DNA from: DASUNQ01 sp035536455
GTDB lineage: Bacteria > Acidobacteriota > Thermoanaerobaculia > Multivoradales > UBA5704
Length of the DNA stretch: 64,000 nt
Assembly: GCA_035536455.1 (NCBI GenBank)
Contig: DATLOC010000060.1
Span: forward strand, 1-64,000
Direction of reading: 5' to 3'
Part shown: piece after piece, positions 1 to 8,549 of the stretch
How the letters are laid out: the number at the start of each line of letters is the position of its first letter
How positions within the stretch are numbered: position 1 is the first letter of the stretch
The notes under the pieces: generated by a model
Seen by the model: only the letters and a program-made list of their open reading frames with translations
Told to the model about the DNA's origin: nothing
Database searches by the model: none
Made by a program: the position numbers and the translations under genes

Positions 1-1
1 C

Positions 2-715
2 GAGCGCCTCGCCGCGGTGCAGGCGGCGCGGCGCGCCTTCGCCGCCGCCCTCGAGCCGCTCGGTGCCCGCGCCGCGGCGCGCGGCGACCGGCGGCTCGCC
101 GGCGAGCTCCGGCGCTGGATCGCGCAGTCGGAGCGCATCGCCGCGGCGCCGCCGGCGGTCGAGGCCTTGCTCGAGGCGGTCTGGCTCGCCGACCATCTCC
201 ACGGTGAATGGACGGCTACGACGCCGTACGTCCCGCCGCCGGACCGCGGCGACTGGCTGGCCGCCCACGCGGCGGTCGAAGAGGTGCTCGGCGAGTCGGA
301 GGTGGGCTACCTGGCGGTGGCCGACCTCGGCGGCGCCTCCGCGCCGCTGGAGGTCGAGCCCGCGGCCTCGGAGGGCGGCCCGACGCCGGCGGGCGTCGAG
401 CTGCAGGTGCTGGCGCCCGCGCCGGCGCCGGTGGTCGTTTTTCAGCCGGCGGAGCTGGAGGAGAGCTGGGACGAAGAGGAAGAGGAAGAAGAGAGCGTGG
501 AGGCGGGCGAAGAGCCCGTCGAAGACGCGCCGGCCCCCGCCGCCGAGGAGAGCGCCGAAGCCGCCGAGCCGGCCGAGGAGGGCCCCGTCACGATCGAGGT
601 CGTCAGCGAGTCCGGCGAAGTAGTGACCCTCGAGCTCGGCGACGAGGGCAAGCCGGCCGCCGAGACCCCCGCACCCGCTCCTCCTTCCGAGCCCCCGCCG
701 CCTCAGCCGTTGTAG
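2..715 (+). CDS. Hypothetical protein, 5'-truncated, acidic C-terminal tail
   Basis: The frame is open from the first bases of the window, so the N-terminus is probably missing; the first in-window start codon is a GTG at 17. The visible part has an alanine/arginine-rich helical segment (about residues 1-65), a less biased middle, and a long low-complexity tail rich in Glu, Pro and Ala with one run of about nine acidic residues. No catalytic motif is recognisable and I assign no function. It is convergent with the deaminase gene, overlapping its 3' end by 13 bp, so the two probably share a termination zone. Strong codon bias supports real coding. Confidence 0.6.
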   Translation, partial: ERLAAVQAARRAFAAALEPLGARAAARGDRRLAGELRRWIAQSERIAAAPPAVEALLEAVWLADHLHGEWTATTPYVPPPDRGDWLAAHAAVEEVLGESEVGYLAVADLGGASAPLEVEPAASEGGPTPAGVELQVLAPAPAPVVVFQPAELEESWDEEEEEEESVEAGEEPVEDAPAPAAEESAEAAEPAEEGPVTIEVVSESGEVVTLELGDEGKPAAETPAPAPPSEPPPPQPL

Positions 716-1272
716 ATCGGTCCGCCGCCGCTGCGGTAGAGCTCCAGCACCTCGCACGCCTCGGCGCGCAGCACGCCGCGCACGATCTCGACGCCGCGCT
801 CGGCGAGGTACTCGTAGGACTCCAGGAAGACCGGCCCCTCCTCGAAGGAGAGGCGCGAGGCGTCGTCGCGGTGGGCGCCGCAGACCAGCCGCTTGACGCC
901 GCTCCAGAGCGTCGCGCCCAGGCACATCGCGCAGGGGTCACAGGAGCTCACCAGCTCGTGCTCCGGCATCCCGGGGCCGCCGAGCGTGTAGGAGCCCACC
1001 CGCCGTTGCGCCATCATCAGCGCTACCATCTCGCCGTGCAGCGTGCAGTTGCCGAGGCGCACGACGCTGTTGACCCCCGCCGCCACCAGCGCGCCGCTGG
1101 CGCGCTCGAAGACCGCCGCTCCGAACGGGCCGCCGGTGCCGCGCAGCACGTTCTCGCGCGACAGCGCCACCGCCAGCCGCATCCGCTCCTCGTCGCCGGC
1201 GTAGCGGCGCTCCCAGTCGACCGCCGCCGGCAGCCAGTCGGGGTAGGTGACGCAGACCTCGGTCGGGGGCAT
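703..1272 (-). CDS. Cytidine/deoxycytidylate-type (nucleoside or tRNA adenosine-like) deaminase
   Basis: A cytoplasmic zinc-dependent deaminase of about 189 residues. The zinc site is visible: His-Gly-Glu at residues 79-81 (HxE, the Glu being the proton shuttle) and Pro-Cys-Ala-Met-Cys with cysteines 114 and 117. This is the CMP/dCMP deaminase superfamily layout. The preceding PFGAAVF segment resembles guanine-deaminase and TadA-like members, so the substrate (guanine, cytosine nucleoside or other) is open. I chose the internal ATG at 1272 because the open frame upstream (to 1308) reads as low-quality N-terminal extension. The gene stands alone, convergent with its left neighbour and divergent from the outer-membrane protein gene at 1341. 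Confidence 0.8.
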   Translation of the reverse strand: MPPTEVCVTYPDWLPAAVDWERRYAGDEERMRLAVALSRENVLRGTGGPFGAAVFERASGALVAAGVNSVVRLGNCTLHGEMVALMMAQRRVGSYTLGGPGMPEHELVSSCDPCAMCLGATLWSGVKRLVCGAHRDDASRLSFEEGPVFLESYEYLAERGVEIVRGVLRAEACEVLELYRSGGGPIYNG

Positions 1273-1340
1273 GAGCGCGCGAGAGCTTAGCAGGGGCCCG
1301 GGGGGCAAACTTTTCGTCTTTCCCTTCGTCTGTAAGGGGC

Positions 1341-3620
1341 ATGTCGCCTGAGATCGGGTGTGCCCGGCGCCGTCCCCTCGCCTTCGCCCTCCTCGCCTCT
1401 CTCTCCACCGCCGCCGTCCTGGCCCAGGACGCGCCGCCGCCGGCCGACGCCTCCGGCAGCCCGCCGCTCACCATCCGGCGCGCCGCCGGCGAGATCGTGG
1501 TGGACGGCAAGCTCGGCGACCCCGGCTGGGAGGGCGCCTCGCGGGTGGACACCTGGTTCGAGACCAATCCCGGCGACAGCGTCGAGCCGAAGGTGCCGCA
1601 CGTCGGCTGGCTGGCCTACGACGACCGCTTCTTCTACGCCGCCTTCGAGTTCGCCGACCCCGAGCCGGGGAAGATCCGCGCCCCCTACGCCGAGCGCGAC
1701 AACGTCCCCAGCACCACCGACTACGGCGGCGTCATCATCGACACCCGCAACGACCGCAAGTCGGCGCAGATGTTCCTCGCCAACCCGCGCGGCATCCAGT
1801 ACGACGCGCTGACCAACGACGCCGCCGGCGAGGACAGCTCGCCCGACTTCTTCTGGGACTCGGAGGCGAGCATCACCGACAAGGGGTGGATCCTCGAGCT
1901 GCGCATCCCGTTCTCGTCGCTGCGCTACGACGGCGACGCCGACCCGCAGACCTGGGGGATCCTGCTCTACCGCAACTGGCCGCGCGACTTCCGCTACCAG
2001 ATGTTCTCGGCCAAGCTGCCGCGCGGCGGCAACTGCTTCATCTGCCGCCGCAACGACCTGACCGGTCTCGAGGGGCTGCCGCGCGGCGGCCACGTGGTGG
2101 CGGCGCCCTTCCTCGCCGCCAGCCAGCTCTCGCTGCCGGAGGCGGGGCTCGGCACGCCGCTCGAAGACGGGGACGCCGAGGCCGAGCCGGGGCTCGACGT
2201 CAAATGGATCCCCGACCCCGACCTGGCGCTCGACGCCACTCTCAACCCCGACTTCTCGCAGGTCGAGTCCGACGCGGCGCAGATTGCCGCCAACGAGCGC
2301 TTCGCCCTCTTCTTCCCCGAGAAGCGCCCCTTCTTCCTCGAAGGCATCGACCTCTTCTCGACCAACTTCCGCGCCGTCCACACGCGCTCGATCACCGCCC
2401 CGCGCTGGGGGGCGCGGGCGACGGGGAAGTGGGGCGACACCGCCTACACGGCGCTGGTCGCCGAGGACCGCGGCGGCGGCCTGGTGATCATCCCCGGGCG
2501 GCAAGAGTCGAGCTTCGCGCTCCAGGACTTCGAGTCGCTGGTAGGCGTGGCCCGCGTGCGCCACGACATCGGGGACTCCTACCTGAGCTTCCTCGCCACC
2601 GCGCGCGAGATCGACGGGGGCGGCAGCAACCGGGTCTACGGCCCCGACTTCCGCTGGCAGCCCAACGCCAGCGACACGGTCAGCGGGCAGTTCCTGCTCG
2701 CCGAGAGCCAGACCCCCGAGCGCCCCGACCTCGCCGCCGAGTGGGACGGCCGGCGCCTGTCGGGCTACGCCACCGACCTCTGGTGGTCGCACTCGACGAG
2801 CACCATCGACTGGTTCGTCGATTACACCGACGTCGACGACGAGTACCGCGCCGACAACGGCTTCCGGCCGCAGGTCGGCTACCGCACCGGCTTCGGCGAG
2901 GCGGGCTACACCTTTCGGCCCACCGGCTTCCTCCGCCGCGTGCGCACCTTCCTCATCGCCACCTACACCGAGGACCACGACGGCGCACTGCTCAACAGCC
3001 AGCTCTCGCCGGGGGTGGGGATCGACGGCCGCTGGAACTCCTTCATGCGCTTCCGCTACGCCTTCGACGAGGTGGCGAGCGGCACCCAAACCTTCGAGCG
3101 CGAGCAGTTCCACTTCCAGATCGACGCCAGCCCGTCGCGGCGGGTCAGCTTCGTCTCGCTCTTCGGCAACGTCGGCGAGGAGATCGACTTCCTGCACTCG
3201 CGCCTCGGCGACGGCGGCACGGCGTCCCTGCGGGTGACGGTCAACGCCACCGACCACCTGGAGCTGCGTCTCAACGGCGACCGCCGCTGGCTCGACGTGC
3301 GCGGCGCGGACGGCCGGCAGGGGCGGCTCTTCACCGCCGACGTCGGGCGCCTGCGCGCCACCTACACCTTCACGGCGCGCGCCTACCTGCGTCTGATCGG
3401 CCAGTGGGTGGAGACCGAGAACGACCCGGCGCTCTTCAGCTTCCCGGTGGCCGAGCGCAGCGGCGACTTCTCCGGCTCGGCGCTCTTCGCCTACAAGCTC
3501 AACTGGCAGACGGTGCTGTTCGTGGGCTACGGCGACAACCGGACCTTGCTCGACGGCGACCGGCTGGAGCCGGCGAACCGGCAGGTGTTCCTGAAGGTCT
3601 CCTACGCCTTCCAGCGCTAG
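1341..3620 (+). CDS. Outer-membrane protein with CBM9-like domain and DUF5916-type beta-barrel
   Basis: 759 residues. An N-terminal hydrophobic signal region ends near residue 29 (VLAQ), followed by a carbohydrate-binding CBM9-like beta-sandwich (about 40-210: EIVVDGKLGDPGWEGA, then WLAYDDRFFYAAFEF). The C-terminal two thirds consists of alternating-strand beta-barrel sequence typical of the DUF5916 family and ends in an aromatic-containing strand (SYAFQR), as outer-membrane barrels do. A segment near residues 325-335 (LFFPEKRPFFLEG) matches the conserved family core. Probable role: outer-membrane protein with a ligand-binding domain, found widely in Acidobacteriota, Gemmatimonadota and Bacteroidota; the substrate is unknown. 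It stands alone, and its stop codon sits in a 10-bp triplicate repeat. Confidence 0.85.
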   Translation: MSPEIGCARRRPLAFALLASLSTAAVLAQDAPPPADASGSPPLTIRRAAGEIVVDGKLGDPGWEGASRVDTWFETNPGDSVEPKVPHVGWLAYDDRFFYAAFEFADPEPGKIRAPYAERDNVPSTTDYGGVIIDTRNDRKSAQMFLANPRGIQYDALTNDAAGEDSSPDFFWDSEASITDKGWILELRIPFSSLRYDGDADPQTWGILLYRNWPRDFRYQMFSAKLPRGGNCFICRRNDLTGLEGLPRGGHVVAAPFLAASQLSLPEAGLGTPLEDGDAEAEPGLDVKWIPDPDLALDATLNPDFSQVESDAAQIAANERFALFFPEKRPFFLEGIDLFSTNFRAVHTRSITAPRWGARATGKWGDTAYTALVAEDRGGGLVIIPGRQESSFALQDFESLVGVARVRHDIGDSYLSFLATAREIDGGGSNRVYGPDFRWQPNASDTVSGQFLLAESQTPERPDLAAEWDGRRLSGYATDLWWSHSTSTIDWFVDYTDVDDEYRADNGFRPQVGYRTGFGEAGYTFRPTGFLRRVRTFLIATYTEDHDGALLNSQLSPGVGIDGRWNSFMRFRYAFDEVASGTQTFEREQFHFQIDASPSRRVSFVSLFGNVGEEIDFLHSRLGDGGTASLRVTVNATDHLELRLNGDRRWLDVRGADGRQGRLFTADVGRLRATYTFTARAYLRLIGQWVETENDPALFSFPVAERSGDFSGSALFAYKLNWQTVLFVGYGDNRTLLDGDRLEPANRQVFLKVSYAFQR

Positions 3621-3640
3621 CCAGCGCTAGCCAGCGCTAG
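3611..3640 (+). repeat. Three perfect copies of a 10-bp tandem repeat over a stop codon
   Basis: CCAGCGCTAG is repeated three times without mismatch. The first copy supplies the last codons and TAG stop of the DUF5916 gene. As the period is 10, the three TAGs (3618, 3628, 3638) lie in three different frames. Confidence 0.95.
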
Positions 3641-3644
3641 GGGA

Positions 3645-3884
3645 CTAGTTGGGCGCCGAGTCGCTCTCGAGGGCCTGCAAGCGGGCGAAGGCGGCGCCGG
3701 CGAGGAGGGACGGGTGCCCCGCCGCCAGCGCCTGCAGCGCCTCGAGCGGCGGCACGAAGTTCTGCGCGTCGCGGCAGAGCGGGTCGGCGCAGTGCCGCCA
3801 TCGACCGATGTGGCCGCGGCGGACGTGCTCGGCCGCCGCGCGCAAGTTGGACCGCACGAGAAGATTGAAGTGGCGGTCTGTCAC
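3645..3884 (-). CDS. Small hypothetical protein, 79 residues
   Basis: GTG start at 3884 with a strong Shine-Dalgarno (AAGGAGG) about 8 nt upstream, the main reason for calling this short frame. The protein is mostly helical, has no signal peptide or membrane segment, and carries a His-Cys...Cys pair (RHCADPLCRD, about residues 31-40) that could bind a metal or be redox active. It is not a family I recognise. It is convergent with the outer-membrane protein gene, ending only 5 bp beyond the tandem repeat. A LacI-operator-like palindrome lies just upstream of its ribosome-binding site. Confidence 0.6.
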   Translation of the reverse strand: MTDRHFNLLVRSNLRAAAEHVRRGHIGRWRHCADPLCRDAQNFVPPLEALQALAAGHPSLLAGAAFARLQALESDSAPN

Positions 3885-3904
3885 GCCAGCCTCCTTGCCT
3901 GAAG

Positions 3905-3918
3905 CGGAAACGCTTCCA
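3905..3918. promoter_or_regulatory. Candidate LacI/PurR-family operator
   Basis: On the minus strand the 14 bases read TGGAAGCGTTTCCG, matching the general LacI-family pattern TGnAAnCGnTTnCA at all fixed positions but the last. The site lies about 20 nt upstream of the small gene starting at 3884, between its RBS and the 3' end of the TldE-like gene. No LacI-type regulator gene is visible in the window, so this is a pattern match only. Confidence 0.35.
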
Positions 3919-3969
3919 TGATTCTAAAGCAGGCCGGCCGGGATGACTAATCGAAATGCGGCGATGCGG

Positions 3970-5325
3970 TTAACTTTTGGTGCGCAGTGGCGCGGCGGGC
4001 TCGACCACCAGCATGGGCGCGGTGGTGCCGCCGAGGACGTCGCGAGCCATGGTGACCGGCTCGCTCCCCACCGCCCGCACCCGCGACAGGACCTCGAAAA
4101 GGCTGTCCTCCCAGACCAGGTCGGGGAGCGGATCGCCGAGGCGGTCGCCGTCGAGCCGGCGGACGCCGCAGGCGGTGGCGCGGAAGCGGAGCTGCATGGG
4201 GTCGAAGCTCTCCAGCGGATCGAGCGCTCCGACCCAGAGCCCGCCTTCGGCGGCGCGCGCCAGCTCCTCCCAGCCAGCGGTGCCGGGGGCGAGGGCGAGG
4301 TGGTCGGGGCGCGCCTCGTCGTGCGAGACGGCGTGCGGCGTGACCGGCAGCCCGAGCTCGCGCCCGAGCGGCGCGTCGACCGCCGGGGTGCGCGCCACGC
4401 CGCGGGCGATCAGCTCGACCGGCGCCGCCGGCGTGCCGGCGATGTCGAAGGGGAAGGGGAGGGCGCGCGGATCGAGCGGGTCGTCGCGCAGCGTGATCGC
4501 GGGGTGGAAGACCTGCGTCCCCAGCCGCCCGCGCAGCGCCGCCCGCCCTTCGTGGAAGGAGAGCGTCGAGAGAGTGAGCTGGCAGAGCAGGTCGAGGAGG
4601 CGCGCCACCGCCTCCTGGGAGAGGAGGAGGGGCGGCGTCCCCGCCGGCGGCGCCGCCGCCTGCCAGGGGGCGTGCCGCTCGCGGGCCCGCGCGAAGACCC
4701 GCGGCAGGTCGAGGCCGGCGAGCGAGCGGGCCGCGGCGTGCGCCGAGCCGGTGCCGGGGCCGCGGCCGCAGCTCACCTGCAGGGTCGCCGCGGTGGCGCG
4801 CGCGGCGCGGCGCAGGCCGCCGCTGCCGACGACCGCCACCCGCCCCTCCATCCAGGCGAGCCAGGCCAGCTCCCCTTTCCCCACCAGCCGGTGCACGCGG
4901 TCGCGCGCCCAGGGGCCGGCGAGGCGGGCGAGCTCGGGGTCGAAGAGCGGCGACGTGCCGACGGGGATGATCGCCGGGCCCGCCGGCTCCGCCGCGCTCG
5001 CCGGCTGGGGCGCGGCGCCGTTGCCCGCAGCCGCCGCGGCCGGCGTCATCCGCGCGTGCGCCAGCGCCTGCCGCACCGCCGCGTCGAGGTCGGAGAGGCC
5101 GGCGGCGCCGGTGCGGTGGAGCCCGGTCCGGCCGCGCTCGCGCACCCGCACGAAGACCGTGCGCTCGCGCCGCTCGAAGGTGTCGCGGCGGCGCTTGCCG
5201 TTGCTCTCGAGGTGGCGCACCGCCTCGACCCAGGCCAGCTCCGTGGAGTCGGCGGGCGAGCCCTCGACCACCCGTTCGAGGCGGTCCACCATCTCGTCGA
5301 GCGGCGCGAGCTCCGGGGCGGGCAC
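3970..5325 (-). CDS. TldE/PmbA-like protein (TldD/PmbA metalloprotease family, probable non-catalytic partner)
   Basis: About 451 residues from a GTG at 5325 (the open frame runs to 5430, but the extra 35 residues look non-native). The C-terminal half follows the TldD/PmbA fold pattern: a segment around residues 240-285 (LLSQEAVARLLDLL, then LGTQVFHPAITLRDDP), then an RPDHLALAPG motif and a long glycine/acid-rich end. No HExxxH metal site of the TldD type is visible, so it resembles the TldE/PmbA subunit, which pairs with TldD to cleave modified peptides in the cytoplasm. No tldD partner is present here; it could be elsewhere or the protein may act alone. Ala/Gly-rich stretches make the N-terminus divergent. 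Confidence 0.65.
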   Translation of the reverse strand: MPAPELAPLDEMVDRLERVVEGSPADSTELAWVEAVRHLESNGKRRRDTFERRERTVFVRVRERGRTGLHRTGAAGLSDLDAAVRQALAHARMTPAAAAAGNGAAPQPASAAEPAGPAIIPVGTSPLFDPELARLAGPWARDRVHRLVGKGELAWLAWMEGRVAVVGSGGLRRAARATAATLQVSCGRGPGTGSAHAAARSLAGLDLPRVFARARERHAPWQAAAPPAGTPPLLLSQEAVARLLDLLCQLTLSTLSFHEGRAALRGRLGTQVFHPAITLRDDPLDPRALPFPFDIAGTPAAPVELIARGVARTPAVDAPLGRELGLPVTPHAVSHDEARPDHLALAPGTAGWEELARAAEGGLWVGALDPLESFDPMQLRFRATACGVRRLDGDRLGDPLPDLVWEDSLFEVLSRVRAVGSEPVTMARDVLGGTTAPMLVVEPAAPLRTKS

Positions 5326-5393
5326 GGAGCGAGTGTAGCAGCGGTGCCACGCGTCTCCGGATGGCTTATCCTTTGCACCTTGAGCCCACCACG

Positions 5394-7088
5394 ATGCCGT
5401 TCGTCCGCCGCGGAAACGCCGTGAAATCAATAGTTATGCTGTGCGCGATGGGGCTCGCCGGGGCCGCCGCCGCCACCGCCGAGGACGGCGCCGACCTCAT
5501 CTTGGAACACGGCGTCTTCTACCCCGTCGAGCCGCCGGGCCGGGTCGAGGGGAGCCTGGCGGTGCGCGGCGGGCGGATCGCCTACCTGGGGCCGGACGCC
5601 GGCGCGGCACCGCTGCGCGGACCGGCGACCCGCGTCGTCGACCTGGCGGGGCGGGCCGTGACCCCCGGGCTGATCGACGCCCACTCCCACCTCGCCGGTC
5701 TCGGCGCCCGCCTGGCGCAGGTGGACCTCGCCGGCGTTCCGACCTACGAGGAGGTGGTGCGGCGGGTGCGCGCGGCGGCGGTCGCGATCCCGGCCGGCGG
5801 CTGGGTGCGCGGCCGCGGCTGGGACCAGAACCTCTGGCCCGAAAGGGACTTCCCGAACCACGCCGTGCTCTCGGCCGCGGTCCCCGACCACCCGGTCTGG
5901 CTGACCCGCGTCGACGGCCACGCCGCCCTCCTGAACGCGCGCGCGCTCGAGCTCCTGGGGATCGGCGCCGCCACCGCCGACCCGGCGGGCGGGCGCATCC
6001 TGCGCGACGCCGCCGGCCAGGCGACCGGGGTGCTGATCGACAACGCGATGGACCTCGCCGCCGGGCGCCTGCCGGTGCCGTCGGCGGCGGAGCTCGCCGA
6101 CGCGCTCGCGGCGGCCGCCCGCCACTGCCTGGAGCGCGGGCTCACCACGGTCACCGACATGGGGGTGGGGCAGCCGGTCTACGAGGCCTACGCCGGCCTC
6201 CGCCGCGAGGGGCGCCTGCCGCTGCGCGCCGCGCTCTTCCTGACCGACGACGAGGCCCTCCTCGCGCGCTGGTTCGAGCGCGGGCCGGAGCTGGACCCCG
6301 AGGCGCGGCTCCAGGTGCGCGGCGTCAAGCTCTACGCCGACGGCGCGCTCGGGAGCCGCGGCGCGGCGCTCGTCGAGCCCTACGCCGACGACCCCGCCAA
6401 CCTCGGGCTCCTGGTGACCCCGGGCGAGCGCCTCGAGGAGGTTACGCGCCGCGCCCTCCACCACGGCTTCCAGGTCGGGGTGCACGCGATCGGCGACCGC
6501 GGCGCGCTGGTGGCGCTCGACGCCCTCGAGCGCGCCGCCGGCGGCGCCCGCCCCGAGGCGCGGCTGCGGCTCGAGCACGCGCAGGTGCTGCGCCTGCAGG
6601 ACATCGAGCGGCTGGCGCGGCTGGGGGTCCTCGCCTCGGTGCAGCCGACGCACGCCACCTCCGACATGCCTTGGGCCGAGGCGCGCGTCGGGCCCGTGCG
6701 CTTGGCCGGCGCCTACGCCTGGCGGAAGGTGCTCGACGCCGGCGGCCGGCTGGCGCTGGGGAGCGACTTCCCGGTCGAGGCCGCCGACCCGCTGCTCGGG
6801 CTCTACGCCGCCGTCACCCGCCAGGACCTCCAGGGGCGGCCGGCCGACGGCTGGCTCCCCGCCGAGCGGCTGACCCGCGAGGAGGCGCTGCGCGGCTTCA
6901 CGCTCGACGCCGCCTACTCGCTCTTCCTCGACGGGGAGGTGGGGTCGCTCGCCGTGGGCAAGCGGGCCGACCTCGTCGTCTTCGGCGCCGACCCGATGCA
7001 GGTGCCGGCGGCGGAGATCCCCCGCGTGCCGGTCGATCTCGTGCTGGTGGACGGCGCGGTGGCGTTCGCGCGCCAGGGGGCGCCGTGA
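5394..7088 (+). CDS. Exported amidohydrolase family 3 (YtcJ-like) protein
   Basis: About 564 residues from the ATG at 5394. That start gives a clean Sec signal peptide with a hydrophobic core and Ala-rich cleavage region (AAAATA); an earlier in-frame start at 5361 only adds a non-hydrophobic leader. The mature protein has the amidohydrolase-3 layout: a small beta domain, the metal-binding DAHSH motif near residue 90, a conserved GWVRGRGWDQNLW segment, a Lys in VKLYADGALGSRGA, a later HAIGDRG histidine, and the GSDFPVE aspartate near the C-terminus. Members hydrolyse amide or imine bonds in small molecules; the substrate cannot be read. Its TGA overlaps the GTG of the next gene (GTGA), so it is translationally coupled to the isoaspartyl methyltransferases. 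Confidence 0.85.
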   Translation: MPFVRRGNAVKSIVMLCAMGLAGAAAATAEDGADLILEHGVFYPVEPPGRVEGSLAVRGGRIAYLGPDAGAAPLRGPATRVVDLAGRAVTPGLIDAHSHLAGLGARLAQVDLAGVPTYEEVVRRVRAAAVAIPAGGWVRGRGWDQNLWPERDFPNHAVLSAAVPDHPVWLTRVDGHAALLNARALELLGIGAATADPAGGRILRDAAGQATGVLIDNAMDLAAGRLPVPSAAELADALAAAARHCLERGLTTVTDMGVGQPVYEAYAGLRREGRLPLRAALFLTDDEALLARWFERGPELDPEARLQVRGVKLYADGALGSRGAALVEPYADDPANLGLLVTPGERLEEVTRRALHHGFQVGVHAIGDRGALVALDALERAAGGARPEARLRLEHAQVLRLQDIERLARLGVLASVQPTHATSDMPWAEARVGPVRLAGAYAWRKVLDAGGRLALGSDFPVEAADPLLGLYAAVTRQDLQGRPADGWLPAERLTREEALRGFTLDAAYSLFLDGEVGSLAVGKRADLVVFGADPMQVPAAEIPRVPVDLVLVDGAVAFARQGAP

Positions 7089-7801
7089 AGCGCGTAGCGT
7101 GCCTGGCCCTCGCCGCCCTCCTCTTTGCCGGCGCCCCGGCGGCGGCCGCCGACCCCTTCGCGCGCTCGCGCCGCGAGATGGTCGAGCAGCAGATCCGCTC
7201 GCGCGGCATCGTGCAGCCGGACGTGCTGCGCGCCATGGAGCAGGTGCCGCGCCACCTCTTCGCGCCGCGGCCGCTCCAGGAGCAGGCCTACGCCGACGAG
7301 GCGCTGGCGGTGGGCGCCGGGCGGAGCATCTACCAGCCCTACATCGTGGCGATGATGACCCAGCTTCTCGACCTCGACCGCAACGACAAGGTGCTGGAGG
7401 TGGGGACCGGCTCGGGCTACCACGCCGCCGTCCTGTCGCGCGTCGCGCGTCAGGTCTACTCGATCGAGATCGACGCCGGCGTGGCGCAGCAGGCGATCCG
7501 CCGGCTCGGCGAGCTCGGCTACCGCAACGTCGAGGTGCGGGTGGGGGACGGCTACCTGGGGTGGCCGGCGTGGGCGCCCTACGACGCCATCCTCCTCTCC
7601 GCCGCGCCGCCGCACATCCCGCAGCCGCTCCTCGACCAGCTCCGCGTCGGCGGCAAGATGGTGGCGCCGGTCGGGGAGTTTTTCCAGGACCTGCTGGTCA
7701 TCACCAAGACCGCCGACGGCCTGGAGAAGCGGAGCGTCATCCCGGTGGTGTTGTCGCCGATGCGGGGCAAGGTGCGCGATGTGCATCGGCCCCGCCGCTA
7801 G
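7085..7801 (+). CDS. pcm: Protein-L-isoaspartate O-methyltransferase, exported (first of two)
   Basis: About 238 residues starting at a GTG that overlaps the stop of the amidohydrolase. A Sec signal peptide (hydrophobic core, AAAA cleavage region) precedes the PCMT fold. The SAM-binding motif I is VLEVGTGSGYHAAVLS (about residues 101-116), preceded by the family's conserved YQPYIVAMM substrate segment and PRHLF near residue 57. PCMT repairs isoaspartyl residues by SAM-dependent methylation. It is normally cytoplasmic, so export raises the question of where SAM comes from, although many Gram-negative relatives are annotated with signal peptides. The next paralogue overlaps its end by 23 bp. 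Confidence 0.88.
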   Translation: MKRVACLALAALLFAGAPAAAADPFARSRREMVEQQIRSRGIVQPDVLRAMEQVPRHLFAPRPLQEQAYADEALAVGAGRSIYQPYIVAMMTQLLDLDRNDKVLEVGTGSGYHAAVLSRVARQVYSIEIDAGVAQQAIRRLGELGYRNVEVRVGDGYLGWPAWAPYDAILLSAAPPHIPQPLLDQLRVGGKMVAPVGEFFQDLLVITKTADGLEKRSVIPVVLSPMRGKVRDVHRPRR

Positions 7802-8549
7802 GCGGCGGGCGCGCCGGACGGCCGGCGTCCTGGCCGCCCTCCTGGCGGTGGGAGCGGGGTGTGCGATGGCGTCAAACGGCGACCCGAGCGCGGTGGCCCG
7901 GCGGCGGATGGTCGAGGAGCAGATCCGCGGGCGGGGCATCACCGACGCGCGCCTGCTGGCGGTGCTCGCGGAGGTGCCGCGCCACCTCTTCGTGCCGGAG
8001 GCGGAGCGGCCCGCGGCCTACGGCGACCACCCGCTGCCGATCGGCGCCGGGCAAACGATCTCGCAGCCCTACATCGTCGCCTTGATGACCTCGCTGCTGG
8101 ACCTGAAGCCCGGCTCCAGAGTGCTGGAGATCGGCACCGGCTCCGGCTACCAGGCCGCCGTCCTGTCGCGCCTGGTACGCGAGGTCTACTCGATCGAGAT
8201 CGTGCCGGAGCTGGGGGAGCGGGCGCGGAAGACCCTGGGCGAGCTCGGCTACGGCAACGTCCAGGTGCGGATCGGCGACGGCTACCGCGGCTGGCCCGAG
8301 GCCGCGCCCTTCGACGCCGTCCTCTTGACCGCCGCCCCCACCGACGTGCCGCAGCCGCTCCTCGACCAGTTGAAGATGGGCGGCAAGATGGTGCTGCCGA
8401 TTGGCCGCTGGTGGCAGGAGCTGGTGGTGCTGACGAAGACCCCGAAAGGCATCGTGCGCGAGGAGGTCGCGCCGGTGCGCTTCGTGCCGATGACCGGCGA
8501 GGCGGAGGGCGCGCCGCCGCCGAAGACTCCCGAGCCGCCGGGCTCCTAG
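7779..8549 (+). CDS. pcm: Protein-L-isoaspartate O-methyltransferase, exported or lipoprotein (second of two)
   Basis: 256 residues; the start overlaps the upstream paralogue by 23 bp. An arginine-rich n-region and hydrophobic stretch end in AVGAGC near residue 28, a possible lipobox but without the usual Leu at -3, so a plain Sec signal is also possible. The methyltransferase domain keeps PRHLF, the SQPYIVALM segment and motif I VLEIGTGSGYQAAVLS. It is clearly homologous to the preceding gene over the full domain, indicating tandem duplication followed by divergence. The proline-rich C-terminal tail (about 20 residues) is absent from the first copy. The pair and the amidohydrolase form one tight operon. 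Its stop overlaps the stop of the convergent PA2778-like gene. Confidence 0.87.
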   Translation: MCIGPAARRRARRTAGVLAALLAVGAGCAMASNGDPSAVARRRMVEEQIRGRGITDARLLAVLAEVPRHLFVPEAERPAAYGDHPLPIGAGQTISQPYIVALMTSLLDLKPGSRVLEIGTGSGYQAAVLSRLVREVYSIEIVPELGERARKTLGELGYGNVQVRIGDGYRGWPEAAPFDAVLLTAAPTDVPQPLLDQLKMGGKMVLPIGRWWQELVVLTKTPKGIVREEVAPVRFVPMTGEAEGAPPPKTPEPPGS

